From: Methanobacteriota archaeon
GTDB lineage: Archaea; Halobacteriota; Methanosarcinia; Methanosarcinales; Methanosarcinaceae
Direction of reading: 5' to 3'
DNA length: 44,772 nucleotides
Assembly (NCBI GenBank): GCA_016841625.1
Contig: JAENYU010000009.1
Span: 21,109-65,880, forward strand
Program-made: the position numbers and the translations under genes
The notes under the pieces: model-generated
Databases searched by the model: none
Seen by the model: the letters and a program-made list of their open reading frames with translations, nothing else
What the model was told of the DNA's origin: nothing
Part shown: in pieces, positions 1 to 9,266 of the stretch
Numbering within the stretch: the first letter of the stretch is position 1
Layout of the letters: each line of letters begins with the position of its first letter

Positions 1-182
1 TAATTTACTACTTACTTAATTTACTACTTACTTAATTTACTACTTACTTAATTTAATTTACTCAAAGTCCAAATTTAATGTAGTTTAGTTCTGTACTCAG
101 TTAGTTAATACTTATTTAAGTCCTTACTCAGTTAAGTTACTACTTACTCAAGTTACTACTTATTTAAGTTACATACTTACTT
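1..182. repeat. 16-bp tandem repeat and decayed copies
   Basis: Three perfect copies of TAATTTACTACTTACT stand at 1-16, 17-32 and 33-48. A decayed series of TTACTACTTACTTAAG-like motifs follows to about 182. The array begins at the window edge and may extend to the left. No open frame uses it. It is a non-coding minisatellite of unknown function. Confidence 0.85.
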
Positions 183-841
183 CGTACGTCTTCATACATT
201 TGGGACTAGCCCTATGGACCAATTGTATATATGTAAGTAGTAGTATAAAAAAACAGCGATGGAGAATTTGTTTTTTAGCAGTACTGTGGATAAAAAGCAA
301 TACAGAATATCAGTTATATGTGTATAACTGGATGATAGATTTATCGATGAGAGTAGAAGAAGTTACGCGACTGTTTTCATGAAATTTTATCGCGCCTTTT
401 GCCGCTGATAAAAAAATGGATTCCAATGCTTCATTATTCTTGTAGAGCTCGTACATCTCTTTTTTTTCGATGTCATAATTGGATATTTATATTTTATGTC
501 AAAAAGTGGGGAATAATGTGGGATATTCTACAACAGACGTTTTGCAAAAATATTCTGCAGATATTCTTCAAACATTCAGAAATAATTGGAGACATGATTC
601 CAGCCCTACTCCGGGATTCGGGGGCCTGTGGGGGCTAGATAACCGGTTTATTGAGTCTCAGATCCGGTATATCCCTAATGAGACAAGGGATATTTCGTAG
701 ATGTAAACACTGTTACATAGAAAGTTTATTATATTAATAATTTATAATCAAAATTCATATGGGGATTTTAGAAGGTCAAAAATTCAGCCTATCATGGTAA
801 GGCTGCAGCTTTTGTGAATTTGCCGCCCGGAAAGAGGCTAC
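183..841. other. Intergenic region with no supportable gene
   Basis: Only short frames occur (about 60-80 codons), without convincing ribosome sites or protein-like composition. A very A+T-rich stretch at about 720-750 could hold a promoter for the remnant gene at 842. The segment 595-700 is more G+C-rich and holds the repeated words GGGATTCGGGGGC and GGGGGC. I recognise nothing else. Confidence 0.5.
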
Positions 842-1965
842 ATGGCAAAACTTATAAAATATATAAAAAATGCAGGGAAAAATAAGTTCTGGACTAAGGA
901 TGAAATTGTAAGAAGATTGAGCAAGATTCCGCGCACTCTGGAGGAAATCTCAATAGATATCTTCAAGGGAGTTCCGTCAAAAAACGATTTCCTGCACAGG
1001 GTTAACCTTTCGAGGGAAAACTGCCCCGATGCACCGTACATTTGCAGGAAGTTATACAAAAACGTAAACATAGAAGGGGAATTAATGTACCCCTACATAG
1101 ACGGAGCCCTTTCCAGCGAATTTGCTATCCGTCCGACCTATTACCGCTTCATGCTTCCATACGAGATCCTCGGAGCGGAATCAGAAAAGAGTCAAGGATC
1201 ATCCAGCCCGAAGACCTGAAAGCAATGTTCCCCCTGGCTCACGAAAGGCTCATGGAAATCAAAAACAAGTCCCTGCCCGGTGCAGGAGGGCTTGATTCGG
1301 CTGACTGCTACCGGCTTGAGGAAGAAAAGTTCCTGGGCTACATCAACACACCTAAAATTATCATCACCGACCACTACCGCTTCCAGGCTTCATACGATGC
1401 CAGCGGCGACCACGTGTTTGCGGATGGGATAGGGGTTGTCCTCGGTGACCCGAGCATGTACAATTACGTCACAGCTGTACTGAACTGCTACCTCTCAAAA
1501 ACCTTCCCTGAAATCTGGAACCGCGAAAAATTACGGACAGACAGCAACCTTTACCCAAAAATGCTTAAGAGATTTCCCATAGCCTTCCCAAAAGACGAAA
1601 CCACAGAAACCCTGATCGGCACAATCTTCCGCTACCTTATTTACCTGAACCGGCAAAAACATATTTCAGGCCTCTGCTCCCTGGACTGCCACCAGGAACT
1701 CATCGACTTCTACAAAAGAATTGCAGATCTCCTGATTCTGGACATTTACCTTACAAACGACCTGGACCCCAGATTCCTTGAAATTCTCTCCGAAAATATC
1801 ACCCCTACGGAAGAAGAGTTCGAGTACAGCAACGATATGAGTCTCCTGATTGCTATGCAGGGCATAAAGAAAAACATCCTCGATTCTCCCGATTTCCGGA
1901 AATGCAAGTTCAACAACGAGTTCACGAATATCCTGGCCACCATAAAAAACAATGGCGTGTGGTAA
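842..1965 (+). pseudogene. Truncated, frameshifted DNA methylase / type IIG-like restriction protein (C-terminal part)
   Basis: Two overlapping frames together resemble the C-terminal target-recognition part of Eco57I/TaqI-like N6-adenine methylases. Frame one (842-1219) reads through a region ending MLPYEILG. Frame two carries on from about 1195 with RIIQPEDLKAMFPLA and later FPIAFPKDETTETLIG, and ends at 1965. The family usually has an N-terminal methylase domain with an NPPY motif. Nothing like that is present upstream, where the frame is closed by a TGA at 815. The break near 1190-1200 looks like a one- or two-base indel. GAGG at 834-837 sits just before the ATG at 842, so a short peptide may still be made. 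Most likely it is a dead relic of a restriction-modification locus. The family call is by motif resemblance only. Confidence 0.65.
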
Positions 1966-2011
1966 ACAAAGTTTGCATTCCGGAATTAGATAAGTTTCAG
2001 GGAAAAAAGAG

Positions 2012-2037
2012 AAAGGGGGAGAAAAATCTCCCCTTTT
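2012..2037. terminator. Hairpin between convergent genes
   Basis: The arms AAAGGGGGAGA and TCTCCCCTTT pair around an AAA loop with one bulged G. It lies between the remnant ending at 1965 and the cytochrome gene ending at 2091 on the other strand. The flanks are T-rich or A-rich on the respective strands, so it could end transcription from both sides. Confidence 0.6.
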
Positions 2038-2090
2038 CAAAAAGATTCTTTTTCAGGCAAACTCCTGTTTTCAAAAGCTCATTGGCTCTT

Positions 2091-4406
2091 TTATTGTATG
2101 CTAAATGTCACCCCGTCCTCCGAATTATACTGGTATCCGTCCATAAGCACATCAGTCACAAGAACAGTGTACTCCCCAGACCCCTGTTTCTTTGAAGTTT
2201 TCCACATAATAACAGCCTGCCCGCTTTCGTCAGTAAGCCCCTTGAGAGAAGTTACTTCTTTACTTCCAGGGTCAAGCACGCTGAGGAACACCATGGCGTC
2301 GGAAACTGGCGAGCCTGTAGAATCTATCTCAACTCTTATACCCACAGTATCCTTTGGAGCAAATGTGTTACTCTGCCCGGCAGGATTGCCCTTCCTGTCA
2401 ACTACCAGCGTCTCCAAACCGCTAACTGAAAGTTCAGAAGTTTGAGGTGCCGCCGGAGCGGTCCACGTTGTAGCTGCCATCATATAGGGCTCTGCCATAC
2501 CATTATTCAGCCAGGCATTCAGGAGTTTCTTTCCTTCACCACCCAGGAAATTATTTGATTCGTCATTGGCAAGATAAAGGAACTGGACATACTCCCAGCT
2601 GGTTGGCTGATAAAGGAGCTGTATATCCGCTCTTACAGCATCATCCGGCGGGGTCAAGTCTATCTCGTCCCAGTAATTGTAAACCCCTCCGGGTCCGGGG
2701 TTTCCATACTGATCTGCCGGAACAGGAAGTGCATTTCTGAGTTTTGTTTCATTGTAGCTCATCCCGTAGGGCGGGATGCGGTTATCCATCTCCATTACGT
2801 TGTTCAGGACAAAGTGGAAAGTCTTATAGGTGTCTCCGGGATCCCGGTCAGCAAGCCATCCGAGTGTCTTATACGGATCACCTGTAACACGGTCGTAGCT
2901 CAATGGCAGAGCTTCCGGATAACCAAGAGCTATGAGCTGATCAGCCCATCCCTTTGTCATGCCGGGGTGACTCTCGTATATTTTGGTGTTGGTACCTTCG
3001 AGGTCCAGGATTGTATTAACAGTGTCATTCCGGCCATCCCCATCCAGATCCATCTTGAGCTCGATTGGACCGTATTCTCCGTATTCCCCCACAATTTTAT
3101 CGTCCGCATCATACCACTTGATATTCACCCACATCCGGCGCCCTTCGGGATAACCGGTGATGAGTTTGTGCCCGGCAGTGTTTATGACTTTCAGGGTATT
3201 GCCGCTCACTTCCAGGACGGCTGCCTTTTTGAGCTGTTCCTCAGCCCTGAGCTGCCCGGCATCTATTGCTGCGTTCTGGGTAGCTGTAAGCCCCCCACCG
3301 AGCCTGAGCTGGCCCTGGCCGTCCAGATACTGGATCACATCCGGCACCCAGTAATTACCGCCGGTAAAGTCATGAAGCGGAAGGTCTGACCTGAACGGAG
3401 TTCTGGCTTTATTGGCGCCATAACCCTCTACCGGAGGCTGATGGCAGCTCTGGCAGCTGAAGTATCTTACAGTACCATCCTCATAATTTCCACCGGTACC
3501 TGCTACCTGGGCGCTGTAATAGGCATCCTTGATCGCCCCTGCCTGGAGGTCCACAGGAAGGGTGTCGTAATCTGAGACCCTGGTCTGGGAAAGAAGCCCA
3601 GATTTATACTCACTCTGGGTCCTTTCTACAATCCCGTATTCGTAAGGGAAGTTGTTGAAAGCTGCCTTGCCCTCGACAGGTGCACCAGGGATCCCATTAT
3701 AGATCACATCAGAGTTATCCTGCGCTCCGTTACCGATCGCGAGGTCCCCCACAGCCGGGTTGGAGACGTCGTGGCATGTGCCGCAGAAATCAACGTCACG
3801 GTGGAATTCGGACTGAATAAAACGATGCTTTGCCGTGGCATCGCTATAGGGTCCCAGTTTGTCAGGATTGTTCCACATAACATACATTCCGGTCCCATAA
3901 TATCCAATAATATTATTAGGATCCGAATCCAGATCTCCAAGGTCATTTGCCAGAAATGGTTCATTCTGGACACCGAGGTGCTCCGACATATCCGGATTTG
4001 TCAGCTTATGGCAAAAATCACATTCAACCCCGTCTGAATCCGCCCTTGTCAATCTGGACCCATCTGTGGGTGTGGTACGCCCGGCAAGCCATCCCCCGGG
4101 GCTGTGGCAGCGTATACAAAGCCCCCCGGCACCATCGAAGTCCTGTTCTGCAACTGCAAGGGTTGCCCAGAAAATCGGGTCACGCCCTGCGTTTGCCATC
4201 ATACTCCCGCGCCAGTTGTGTGCAGGTTCCACTTCACTGTCATATCCCCCATGGCAGTTATCACACTTGTCCGGGGACTCAAGAGCACTTACTTCTCTCG
4301 GCTGCGTCCCCGGCTGCATGATATCAGTAGGCACAACATCGGCCGCATGCGCAATGAAACAAAATAATAGTACTACCGCTAAAGGTATTATGTACGATTT
4401 TCTCAT
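2091..4406 (-). CDS. Secreted pentaheme c-type cytochrome with C-terminal Ig-like domain
   Basis: A 771-residue exported protein. Residues 1-22 form a signal peptide ending IAHA. Five CXXCH heme-binding motifs follow at 48-52, 97-101, 129-133, 208-212 and 318-322. The middle part has AGHKLITGYPEGRRMW, a stretch I associate with bacterial multiheme cytochrome-family proteins. The last about 110 residues look like a bacterial Ig-like (Big-1 type) beta-sandwich. No C-terminal membrane anchor is visible, so it is either released or held by other proteins. I start it at ATG 4406 because AAAGGGGG lies 5 bases upstream; an earlier ATG at 4436 has no such site. It stands alone and diverges from the CDGSH gene. 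The likely role is electron transfer at the cell surface; donor and acceptor cannot be read from the sequence. It is not the known MmcA, which is shorter. Confidence 0.85.
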   Translation of the reverse strand: MRKSYIIPLAVVLLFCFIAHAADVVPTDIMQPGTQPREVSALESPDKCDNCHGGYDSEVEPAHNWRGSMMANAGRDPIFWATLAVAEQDFDGAGGLCIRCHSPGGWLAGRTTPTDGSRLTRADSDGVECDFCHKLTNPDMSEHLGVQNEPFLANDLGDLDSDPNNIIGYYGTGMYVMWNNPDKLGPYSDATAKHRFIQSEFHRDVDFCGTCHDVSNPAVGDLAIGNGAQDNSDVIYNGIPGAPVEGKAAFNNFPYEYGIVERTQSEYKSGLLSQTRVSDYDTLPVDLQAGAIKDAYYSAQVAGTGGNYEDGTVRYFSCQSCHQPPVEGYGANKARTPFRSDLPLHDFTGGNYWVPDVIQYLDGQGQLRLGGGLTATQNAAIDAGQLRAEEQLKKAAVLEVSGNTLKVINTAGHKLITGYPEGRRMWVNIKWYDADDKIVGEYGEYGPIELKMDLDGDGRNDTVNTILDLEGTNTKIYESHPGMTKGWADQLIALGYPEALPLSYDRVTGDPYKTLGWLADRDPGDTYKTFHFVLNNVMEMDNRIPPYGMSYNETKLRNALPVPADQYGNPGPGGVYNYWDEIDLTPPDDAVRADIQLLYQPTSWEYVQFLYLANDESNNFLGGEGKKLLNAWLNNGMAEPYMMAATTWTAPAAPQTSELSVSGLETLVVDRKGNPAGQSNTFAPKDTVGIRVEIDSTGSPVSDAMVFLSVLDPGSKEVTSLKGLTDESGQAVIMWKTSKKQGSGEYTVLVTDVLMDGYQYNSEDGVTFSIQ

Positions 4407-4819
4407 AATTCCCCCTTTAAGGGTTTCCAGAATCACCCGGAGTTCTTTTTTTGAACATCCAGATTTGATTAATCCCCACTATCCGTTATTTTATAATTAA
4501 CGGTTTATCCATCTTCTTCTATAAAAATAATCCTTTAATATTCCTTGTAATTATATAATATCCGTTTTTTGAGTGTCTTTTTATAAAAAGGGATTTATAA
4601 AAGGCTCTGGGATAGATTTAAAGTCCCATAATGCCCTATTTCCGCAATAATGTCTCAGGGGGGATCAAATTTCACCCAGCCCCGGGAGAAAAAAATCAGA
4701 ATAAGAAAAAACCAGAATCAAAATTCCGAAAATGCCTAAAACAATTAAAAAGACCAACTTAATGCAGGCTGTAAATCCTTTTAAGGCAGACCACCAAACT
4801 CATTTTACCGGGGGATTAC
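4407..4819. other. Divergent intergenic region between cytochrome and CDGSH genes
   Basis: About 410 bases without a gene. It holds the cytochrome promoter (separate entry) and A+T-rich DNA. The CDGSH gene has GGGGG at 4809-4814 as ribosome site. I see no clear TATA box for that gene, although AAATCCTTTTAAGG near 4772 is a weak candidate. Confidence 0.6.
4483..4503 (-). promoter_or_regulatory. TATA-like box inside a palindrome, cytochrome promoter
   Basis: On the minus strand ATTATAAAA forms a TATA-like box about 80 bases before the cytochrome start. It is framed exactly by the inverted arms CCGTTA and TAACGG. A dyad centred on the TATA box is what a repressor operator would look like in an archaeon. 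No regulator is identified. Confidence 0.4.
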
Positions 4820-5479
4820 ATGGAAGCGACTGGAGAACAGGCAAAAGAAGAGAAAAAACCGAGCATAGAGGTCACGAAGAACGGACCTTACATTGTAAGT
4901 AACCTGAAGAACTTGAGGAATTCAAAGGGAGTGTTCCTTGAAACAACGCCCGTGATAGCACTCTGCAGGTGTGGAGGCTCGGGGACCAAGCCTTTCTGCA
5001 ACGGAACCCATGCAAAGATAGGGTTTTCCGGGGAAAAGAAAGAAGCCCGCATCCCGGACAAAATTGACGATTACAAAGGCGAAAAAATCACCATCCACGA
5101 CAACAGGGGAATCTGTTCTCATATCGGGCACTGCACGGACAACCTGCCCACCGTATTTAAGATGAGGCTGGAACCCTGGATCGACCCCTATGGAGATGAA
5201 CCGGAAAAGATTGGAAAAGTTATCAGGATGTGCCCCTCCGGGGCTCTTAGCTACAGCAAAGACGGGGAACTGCACAGGGACTACCCGCGGGAACCCGAGA
5301 TCTTCGTAGGGTACAACCGTCCCTACCATGTCGTGGGATACATCGAGCTAAAAGACCCTGACGGCTCAAAGCCCGAATCAAAAGAGCATTACACCCTCTG
5401 CCGCTGTGGGGGCTCCGGGAACAAACCCTTCTGCGACGGGACGCACTGGCACATCAACTTCGAAGACGAAAGGAATTGA
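4820..5479 (+). CDS. Iron-sulfur protein: CDGSH - Fer4_19 - CDGSH
   Basis: A 219-residue cytoplasmic protein. A first CDGSH-type 2Fe-2S site has C49, C51, C60 and H64 (CRCGGSGTKPFCNGTH). A central domain of the divergent 4Fe-4S type (Fer4_19-like) has C99, C105 and C138 within RMCPSGAL. A second CDGSH site has C194, C196, C205 and H209. The three-cysteine, one-histidine ligand set is intact at both ends. CDGSH proteins carry redox-active, labile 2Fe-2S clusters and serve in electron or cluster transfer. No signal peptide is present. GGGGG lies 6 bases before the ATG. It is read away from the cytochrome gene and ends 14 bases before the convergent histidine kinase gene, so it is probably transcribed alone. 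The partner is unknown. Confidence 0.88.
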   Translation: MEATGEQAKEEKKPSIEVTKNGPYIVSNLKNLRNSKGVFLETTPVIALCRCGGSGTKPFCNGTHAKIGFSGEKKEARIPDKIDDYKGEKITIHDNRGICSHIGHCTDNLPTVFKMRLEPWIDPYGDEPEKIGKVIRMCPSGALSYSKDGELHRDYPREPEIFVGYNRPYHVVGYIELKDPDGSKPESKEHYTLCRCGGSGNKPFCDGTHWHINFEDERN

Positions 5480-5492
5480 ATTGGCCTGAATT

Positions 5493-8195
5493 CTAACTGA
5501 GATTTTTAACTCCGTTTTTACTATCTTCCACAGCACCTGATGTTTCAGCACTGCGTTCAACGCATCTAATGAAGTCAATAAGGTTTTCCCTGTTCAGATC
5601 CCCTTTTTGCATGAAATATGAAACATTGCTGTTGAACATCTCCCTTTCCTCGCTTGTGAGGTCTTTTGCGGTGCAGACTATGATCGGGATGTCCACCGTA
5701 TCCGGATTCCGCTTGAGGGCCTGGATAACGTCAAAGCCGGTAACCCCTGGCATCAGCAGGTCAAGAATAAGGGCATCTGGGTGCTCTTTTGCGGTCTTTT
5801 CAATTGCTTCCCTGCCCCCGTATGCATGACTGACTTCATAACCGTTATTCTCAATCATCGAGACCATAAGCTCGACTAGTACGGCCTCGTCGTCAACGAT
5901 GAGGATTTTCGGGTTTGTTATATCGGTTCTTTCTCTCATGCGGTTCAGGGAGGAGAGCAGCACATCTTTTTCGACAGGTTTGACCAGGTGGTCGAATGCG
6001 CCCCAGAGCATACTGTATTTCCTATCGTCGTCCGTGGAAATAACCAGCACCGGGATTTCAGCAGTTGTAGCTTCCTCTTTCAGGTCCTTGAGCACCTCCC
6101 AGCCGTTCATTTCCGGCATCATGATGTCCAGGGTGATAACGAAAGGTTTCAACTCCTGGGCCAGCATAAGGGCATGCTTTCCGCTGGAAGCCTGAGCCAC
6201 CCTGTAGCCAGCCTCGGTTAATGTGATAACGAGCAGTTCCCGGGACATTTCATCGTCTTCAACAACCAGCACCAGCGGTTCGGAACCACAGGAGCCCTCA
6301 GGCTCGGTGATTTCCGGGATTTTCAGACCCATTTCAGCCCCCTCCGCAGCCTTTACCTCAACTTCACTGCCTTCCGGACCGGAGGAAAGCCCTGTTTCGG
6401 TGGCACTTTCAGGCATCTCCGGTCCACCCGCCGGGATAGACCCTGAACCTTCACTATTCCCCTCATTTATTCTCCCCTTCCCGGTGCACCTTACAGGCAA
6501 CTCGAACATGAAAGAGGAGCCCTTTCCAGGTTCGCTTTCCACATGTAGCGAGCCTCCGTGCATATCAACGAACTTCCGGACAAGGACAAGCCCGAGACCT
6601 GTGCCCTCGTAATGTCGGTTGCTTGCCGAGTCAATCTGTTTGAAAGGTCTGAACAGGTGTTCCATATTCTCTATCGCAATCCCGATCCCGCTGTCCTCAA
6701 TCTTTACCTGGACCTTATCTTCGCATCGAACAGCCGAGACTTTCACGGCTCCTTCATTCGGGGTGAACTTGATTGCATTACTGACAAGGTTGTAGAGGAT
6801 TTGTTTGAAGCGGATCCTGTCAGCACTGATTAAAAGACCCTCTTCCACATCAAAGTCCACTGAAATGTTTTTCTTCATGGAGAGAGGAGTGGTTACAGCC
6901 CTGGTGTCGGCAAACACCTCGTGGACAGAAAAGTTTTCAAGTTCAAGGTCCATTTTCCCGGATTCGATTTTCGAGAGGTCGAGGATATTATTGATCAGTG
7001 CAAGGAGGTGATTTCCACTGTTGGAAATATTCTTGAGGAAGCGCATGTTCTGCTCATCGAGTCCCCCGGTCATACCCCCGAGCATCAGGTCCGAAAACCC
7101 GATGATTGCGGCAAGGGGAGTCCTCAGTTCATGGCTCATGGTAGCAAGGAATTCACTCTTTGCGCGATTGGCCCCTTCGGCTGCAAACTTTGCCTGGAGA
7201 AGCTCTTCTTCTGCCTTTTTGCGTTCGGAAAGGTCGATGAAACTTTCTACAAAGTAAGCGGTTCCCCCGATGGACACGGGCACCACATTCTTCAGGATGG
7301 GGACGGATTCCCCTTCTGCGTTCATGAGCGAACTTTCGGCCACGTCTGAGGGATTATTCGGATCAAAGGAAAGGCATTTATCTTCTTCCTCCGGGCAAAG
7401 GAAGCGGTGGCAGATTTCCCCTAAAAGTTCCTTTTCGGGGATCCCGATAGTCGTCACTGCAACAGGGTTTGCATCCATTATTTTTTTGCTTGAGGCCTCA
7501 ATAAGCAAAATGCCGCAGAGGGTATTATCAATTATTGTTTTCAACCTCTCCCTGCTTTCCTGCTCCCACCTTTCGGCTTTTTTGCGGGAGGTTATGTTCC
7601 GGGCAACAATCTGTACCAGTTTCCCATCGTTATGTATAAGGGACGAACTGACCTCCACGTCAATGAGCTTCCCTTCCGATTTCATGTACTTCATTTCAAA
7701 GCATGAAGAACCTTTCTCGCATGTCACTTTCAGGGCCTTCCGGGCTTCGGAGAGATATTCTCCGGGGACCAGGGACATAAGGGATACTTTCCCGGTGTTG
7801 AACTGCTCAATTCCCAGGACTTCCCTGCACTTTTCATTGATATCCAGCACCCATTTGCCGTCCGAAATGATGATTGAGTCATTGGACTGTTCAAACAGGG
7901 CTCTGTACCTTTCTTCTTTTTCCATGAGCCTGGCTTCGGCTATCCTGTGAAGGGCAAGGGCGTTTTCCGCATCCATCCAGCGTCTAAGGGAAAAAGCCCC
8001 AAGCCCGAAGGAAAGATAAACCGAAAGAATTAGCAAGCCCCTCAATTCCCATCCGTTGGACTGCTCGATAAACGCCACGACAGATTCAAAAAGGTTATAA
8101 CTGGAAGCAATTAGCGTAAAGATAAAGCCTACAGTCAAAATTAACAACAATTCACTGAACGTTTTTGAAAACTGAACTCTGGAAAAACTCTGCAT
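5493..8195 (-). CDS. Membrane-bound hybrid histidine kinase with two PAS and two receiver domains
   Basis: About 900 residues. Two membrane segments (about 15-36 and 52-72) come first, with only a short loop between them, so there is no large external sensor. PAS domains lie at about 95-205 and 215-325. The HisKA dimerisation domain has SHELRTP with phospho-acceptor H356. The ATPase domain has N470/N474, DSGIGI (502-507) and GTGLGL (532-537). An acidic Ser/Gly/Pro/Glu linker (about 577-640) leads to receiver 1 (D691, K740) and receiver 2 (D769/D770, D813, K865). All catalytic residues are present. GTG 8198 and ATG 8195 are adjacent; GGTGGGGG is spaced better for ATG. It follows the single-receiver gene 8333-8707 in the same direction, separated by a 13-bp repeat array, and the two probably form one phosphorelay. 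The signal is unknown. Confidence 0.92.
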   Translation of the reverse strand: MQSFSRVQFSKTFSELLLILTVGFIFTLIASSYNLFESVVAFIEQSNGWELRGLLILSVYLSFGLGAFSLRRWMDAENALALHRIAEARLMEKEERYRALFEQSNDSIIISDGKWVLDINEKCREVLGIEQFNTGKVSLMSLVPGEYLSEARKALKVTCEKGSSCFEMKYMKSEGKLIDVEVSSSLIHNDGKLVQIVARNITSRKKAERWEQESRERLKTIIDNTLCGILLIEASSKKIMDANPVAVTTIGIPEKELLGEICHRFLCPEEEDKCLSFDPNNPSDVAESSLMNAEGESVPILKNVVPVSIGGTAYFVESFIDLSERKKAEEELLQAKFAAEGANRAKSEFLATMSHELRTPLAAIIGFSDLMLGGMTGGLDEQNMRFLKNISNSGNHLLALINNILDLSKIESGKMDLELENFSVHEVFADTRAVTTPLSMKKNISVDFDVEEGLLISADRIRFKQILYNLVSNAIKFTPNEGAVKVSAVRCEDKVQVKIEDSGIGIAIENMEHLFRPFKQIDSASNRHYEGTGLGLVLVRKFVDMHGGSLHVESEPGKGSSFMFELPVRCTGKGRINEGNSEGSGSIPAGGPEMPESATETGLSSGPEGSEVEVKAAEGAEMGLKIPEITEPEGSCGSEPLVLVVEDDEMSRELLVITLTEAGYRVAQASSGKHALMLAQELKPFVITLDIMMPEMNGWEVLKDLKEEATTAEIPVLVISTDDDRKYSMLWGAFDHLVKPVEKDVLLSSLNRMRERTDITNPKILIVDDEAVLVELMVSMIENNGYEVSHAYGGREAIEKTAKEHPDALILDLLMPGVTGFDVIQALKRNPDTVDIPIIVCTAKDLTSEEREMFNSNVSYFMQKGDLNRENLIDFIRCVERSAETSGAVEDSKNGVKNLS

Positions 8196-8278
8196 CACAC
8201 AACCCCCACCATGTGAAAATTATTCATTATGGACAACTTATATCCCGATTTCGAATAAATCAGTGTCAGACGATTTAG

Positions 8279-8350
8279 TATCAGAATTTGGTATCAGAAT
8301 TTGGTATTAGACTTTAGTATCAGACTTTAGTATTAGACTTTAGTATCAGG
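8279..8350. repeat. 13-bp tandem repeat overlapping the end of the response-regulator gene
   Basis: Five and a half copies of a 13-base unit run from 8279: TATCAGAATTTGG twice, then TATTAGACTTTAG, TATCAGACTTTAG and TATTAGACTTTAG, then TATCAGG. The last copies contain the stop codon and final codons (DTKV) of the response regulator on the minus strand. The array may have grown outward from the gene end. Confidence 0.9.
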
Positions 8351-8707
8351 CAATAACTGTTCTAGCAGCAATTTGAATCCTGGAATGTCAATAGGTTTCG
8401 AAACATAGCCGCTGCACCCTGCCTTCAGAAACTTCTGTTCGTTTCCGTACATGGCATGGGCTGTCAGGGCAACAACAGGAATATTCCCGGTGTCGGGATC
8501 TTCTTTGAGCCTCTTGAGGACTTCAAGCCCGTCAATTCCGGGAAGTTGTATATCCAGTAAGATTAGATCAAAGTCACTTTCTTTTACAACTTTCAGAGCT
8601 TCAAACCCATCTTCCGCTCCAGTATAGCCATAACCGAATGATGTCAGTAGGGTTCTGACAAGTTCCATTATCACAGTATTGTCCTCAACTAAAAGTATAT
8701 TTTTCAT
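8333..8707 (-). CDS. Single-domain response regulator (receiver only)
   Basis: A 124-residue CheY/DivK-like receiver with no output domain. The acidic pair E8/D9 (LVEDN), phospho-acceptor D52 (LLDIQLPG), T82 and K104 (YVSKPID) are all in place. ATG 8707 is chosen because GGGGGG precedes it at a suitable distance and because MKNILLVEDN is the normal start of the fold; an upstream start at 8746 would add 13 unrelated residues. It is the first gene of a pair with the hybrid kinase at 5493-8195. Its likely job is to pass phosphate to, or receive it from, that kinase, or to act by protein-protein contact. Confidence 0.92.
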   Translation of the reverse strand: MKNILLVEDNTVIMELVRTLLTSFGYGYTGAEDGFEALKVVKESDFDLILLDIQLPGIDGLEVLKRLKEDPDTGNIPVVALTAHAMYGNEQKFLKAGCSGYVSKPIDIPGFKLLLEQLLPDTKV

Positions 8708-9117
8708 CAGATACCCCCCATGCCAAACATTTTGTTCCCTGATCATAGCTGGGACTTATGAATCAGAGGCACTTTCCAGGTTCCTCGTCCATTAGCCAGC
8801 ATACCCAGAATATTGAATTATATAATTATGATTTTAATTAATTATTCACCAATAACATAATCATTAATTTAATTACTTGTTTCACTATAACATAATTTTA
8901 TTTTTATAAATCATTTCTAATATTTATACAGTTGCAACATAAAAACTTCTTTAATTTATGATTTCAATTAAAAGATAAAAATATATACTATGAAATATCC
9001 AGATTATATTCAGTCCCTAAATGTTCCCCCCAATGTAAGATAAAACTTAACAAAGTTAGTAGTTAATTCGAGCTCAAAACATATAAAAATTTTGGCTCAT
9101 GTTTGGGGGAGCAGGCT
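8708..9117. other. A+T-rich intergenic region upstream of the response regulator
   Basis: About 400 bases with no gene. The part 8815-9000 is extremely A+T-rich, with several ATAACATAAT-like words, and is probably the minus-strand promoter region of the regulator-kinase pair. A plus-strand TATA-like box at 9082-9088 is listed separately. Confidence 0.5.
9082..9088 (+). promoter_or_regulatory. TATA box for the small-peptide unit
   Basis: TATAAAA stands 36 bases before an ATG at 9118 that has GGGGG just upstream. This spacing suits an archaeal promoter with a short leader. Confidence 0.4.
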
Positions 9118-9266
9118 ATGAGGACTTTACAAATATACACATAATGAAAAAATCTCCCTCAAGATCGATGAAAAGAAGTCTCCCTCAATATCGAAGAAAA
9201 GAAGATTCGGTTGATCCGAAACCAAAACCGATAAGGTGCTCTGAAAAATATAAAAGAAGGAGATGA
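9118..9266 (+). CDS. Possible bicistronic small-peptide unit (8 and 40 residues)
   Basis: A TATA box (9082), GGGGG at 9105-9109 and ATG 9118 open an 8-codon frame whose stop overlaps the next start as TAATG (ATG 9144). The second frame runs to TGA 9266 and encodes 40 residues, very rich in Lys and Arg (about 15 of 40). Its first part is a 26-bp near-perfect direct duplication (9153-9178 and 9179-9204). A 9-bp perfect hairpin follows at 9259-9290. Promoter, coupled starts and terminator fit a small transcription unit. The peptides match no family I know, and the whole could also be a non-coding RNA. Confidence 0.3.

Noticed and set aside
200-700. Three short plus-strand frames
   Set aside because: No start signals, no protein-like composition, and they overlap one another in different frames.
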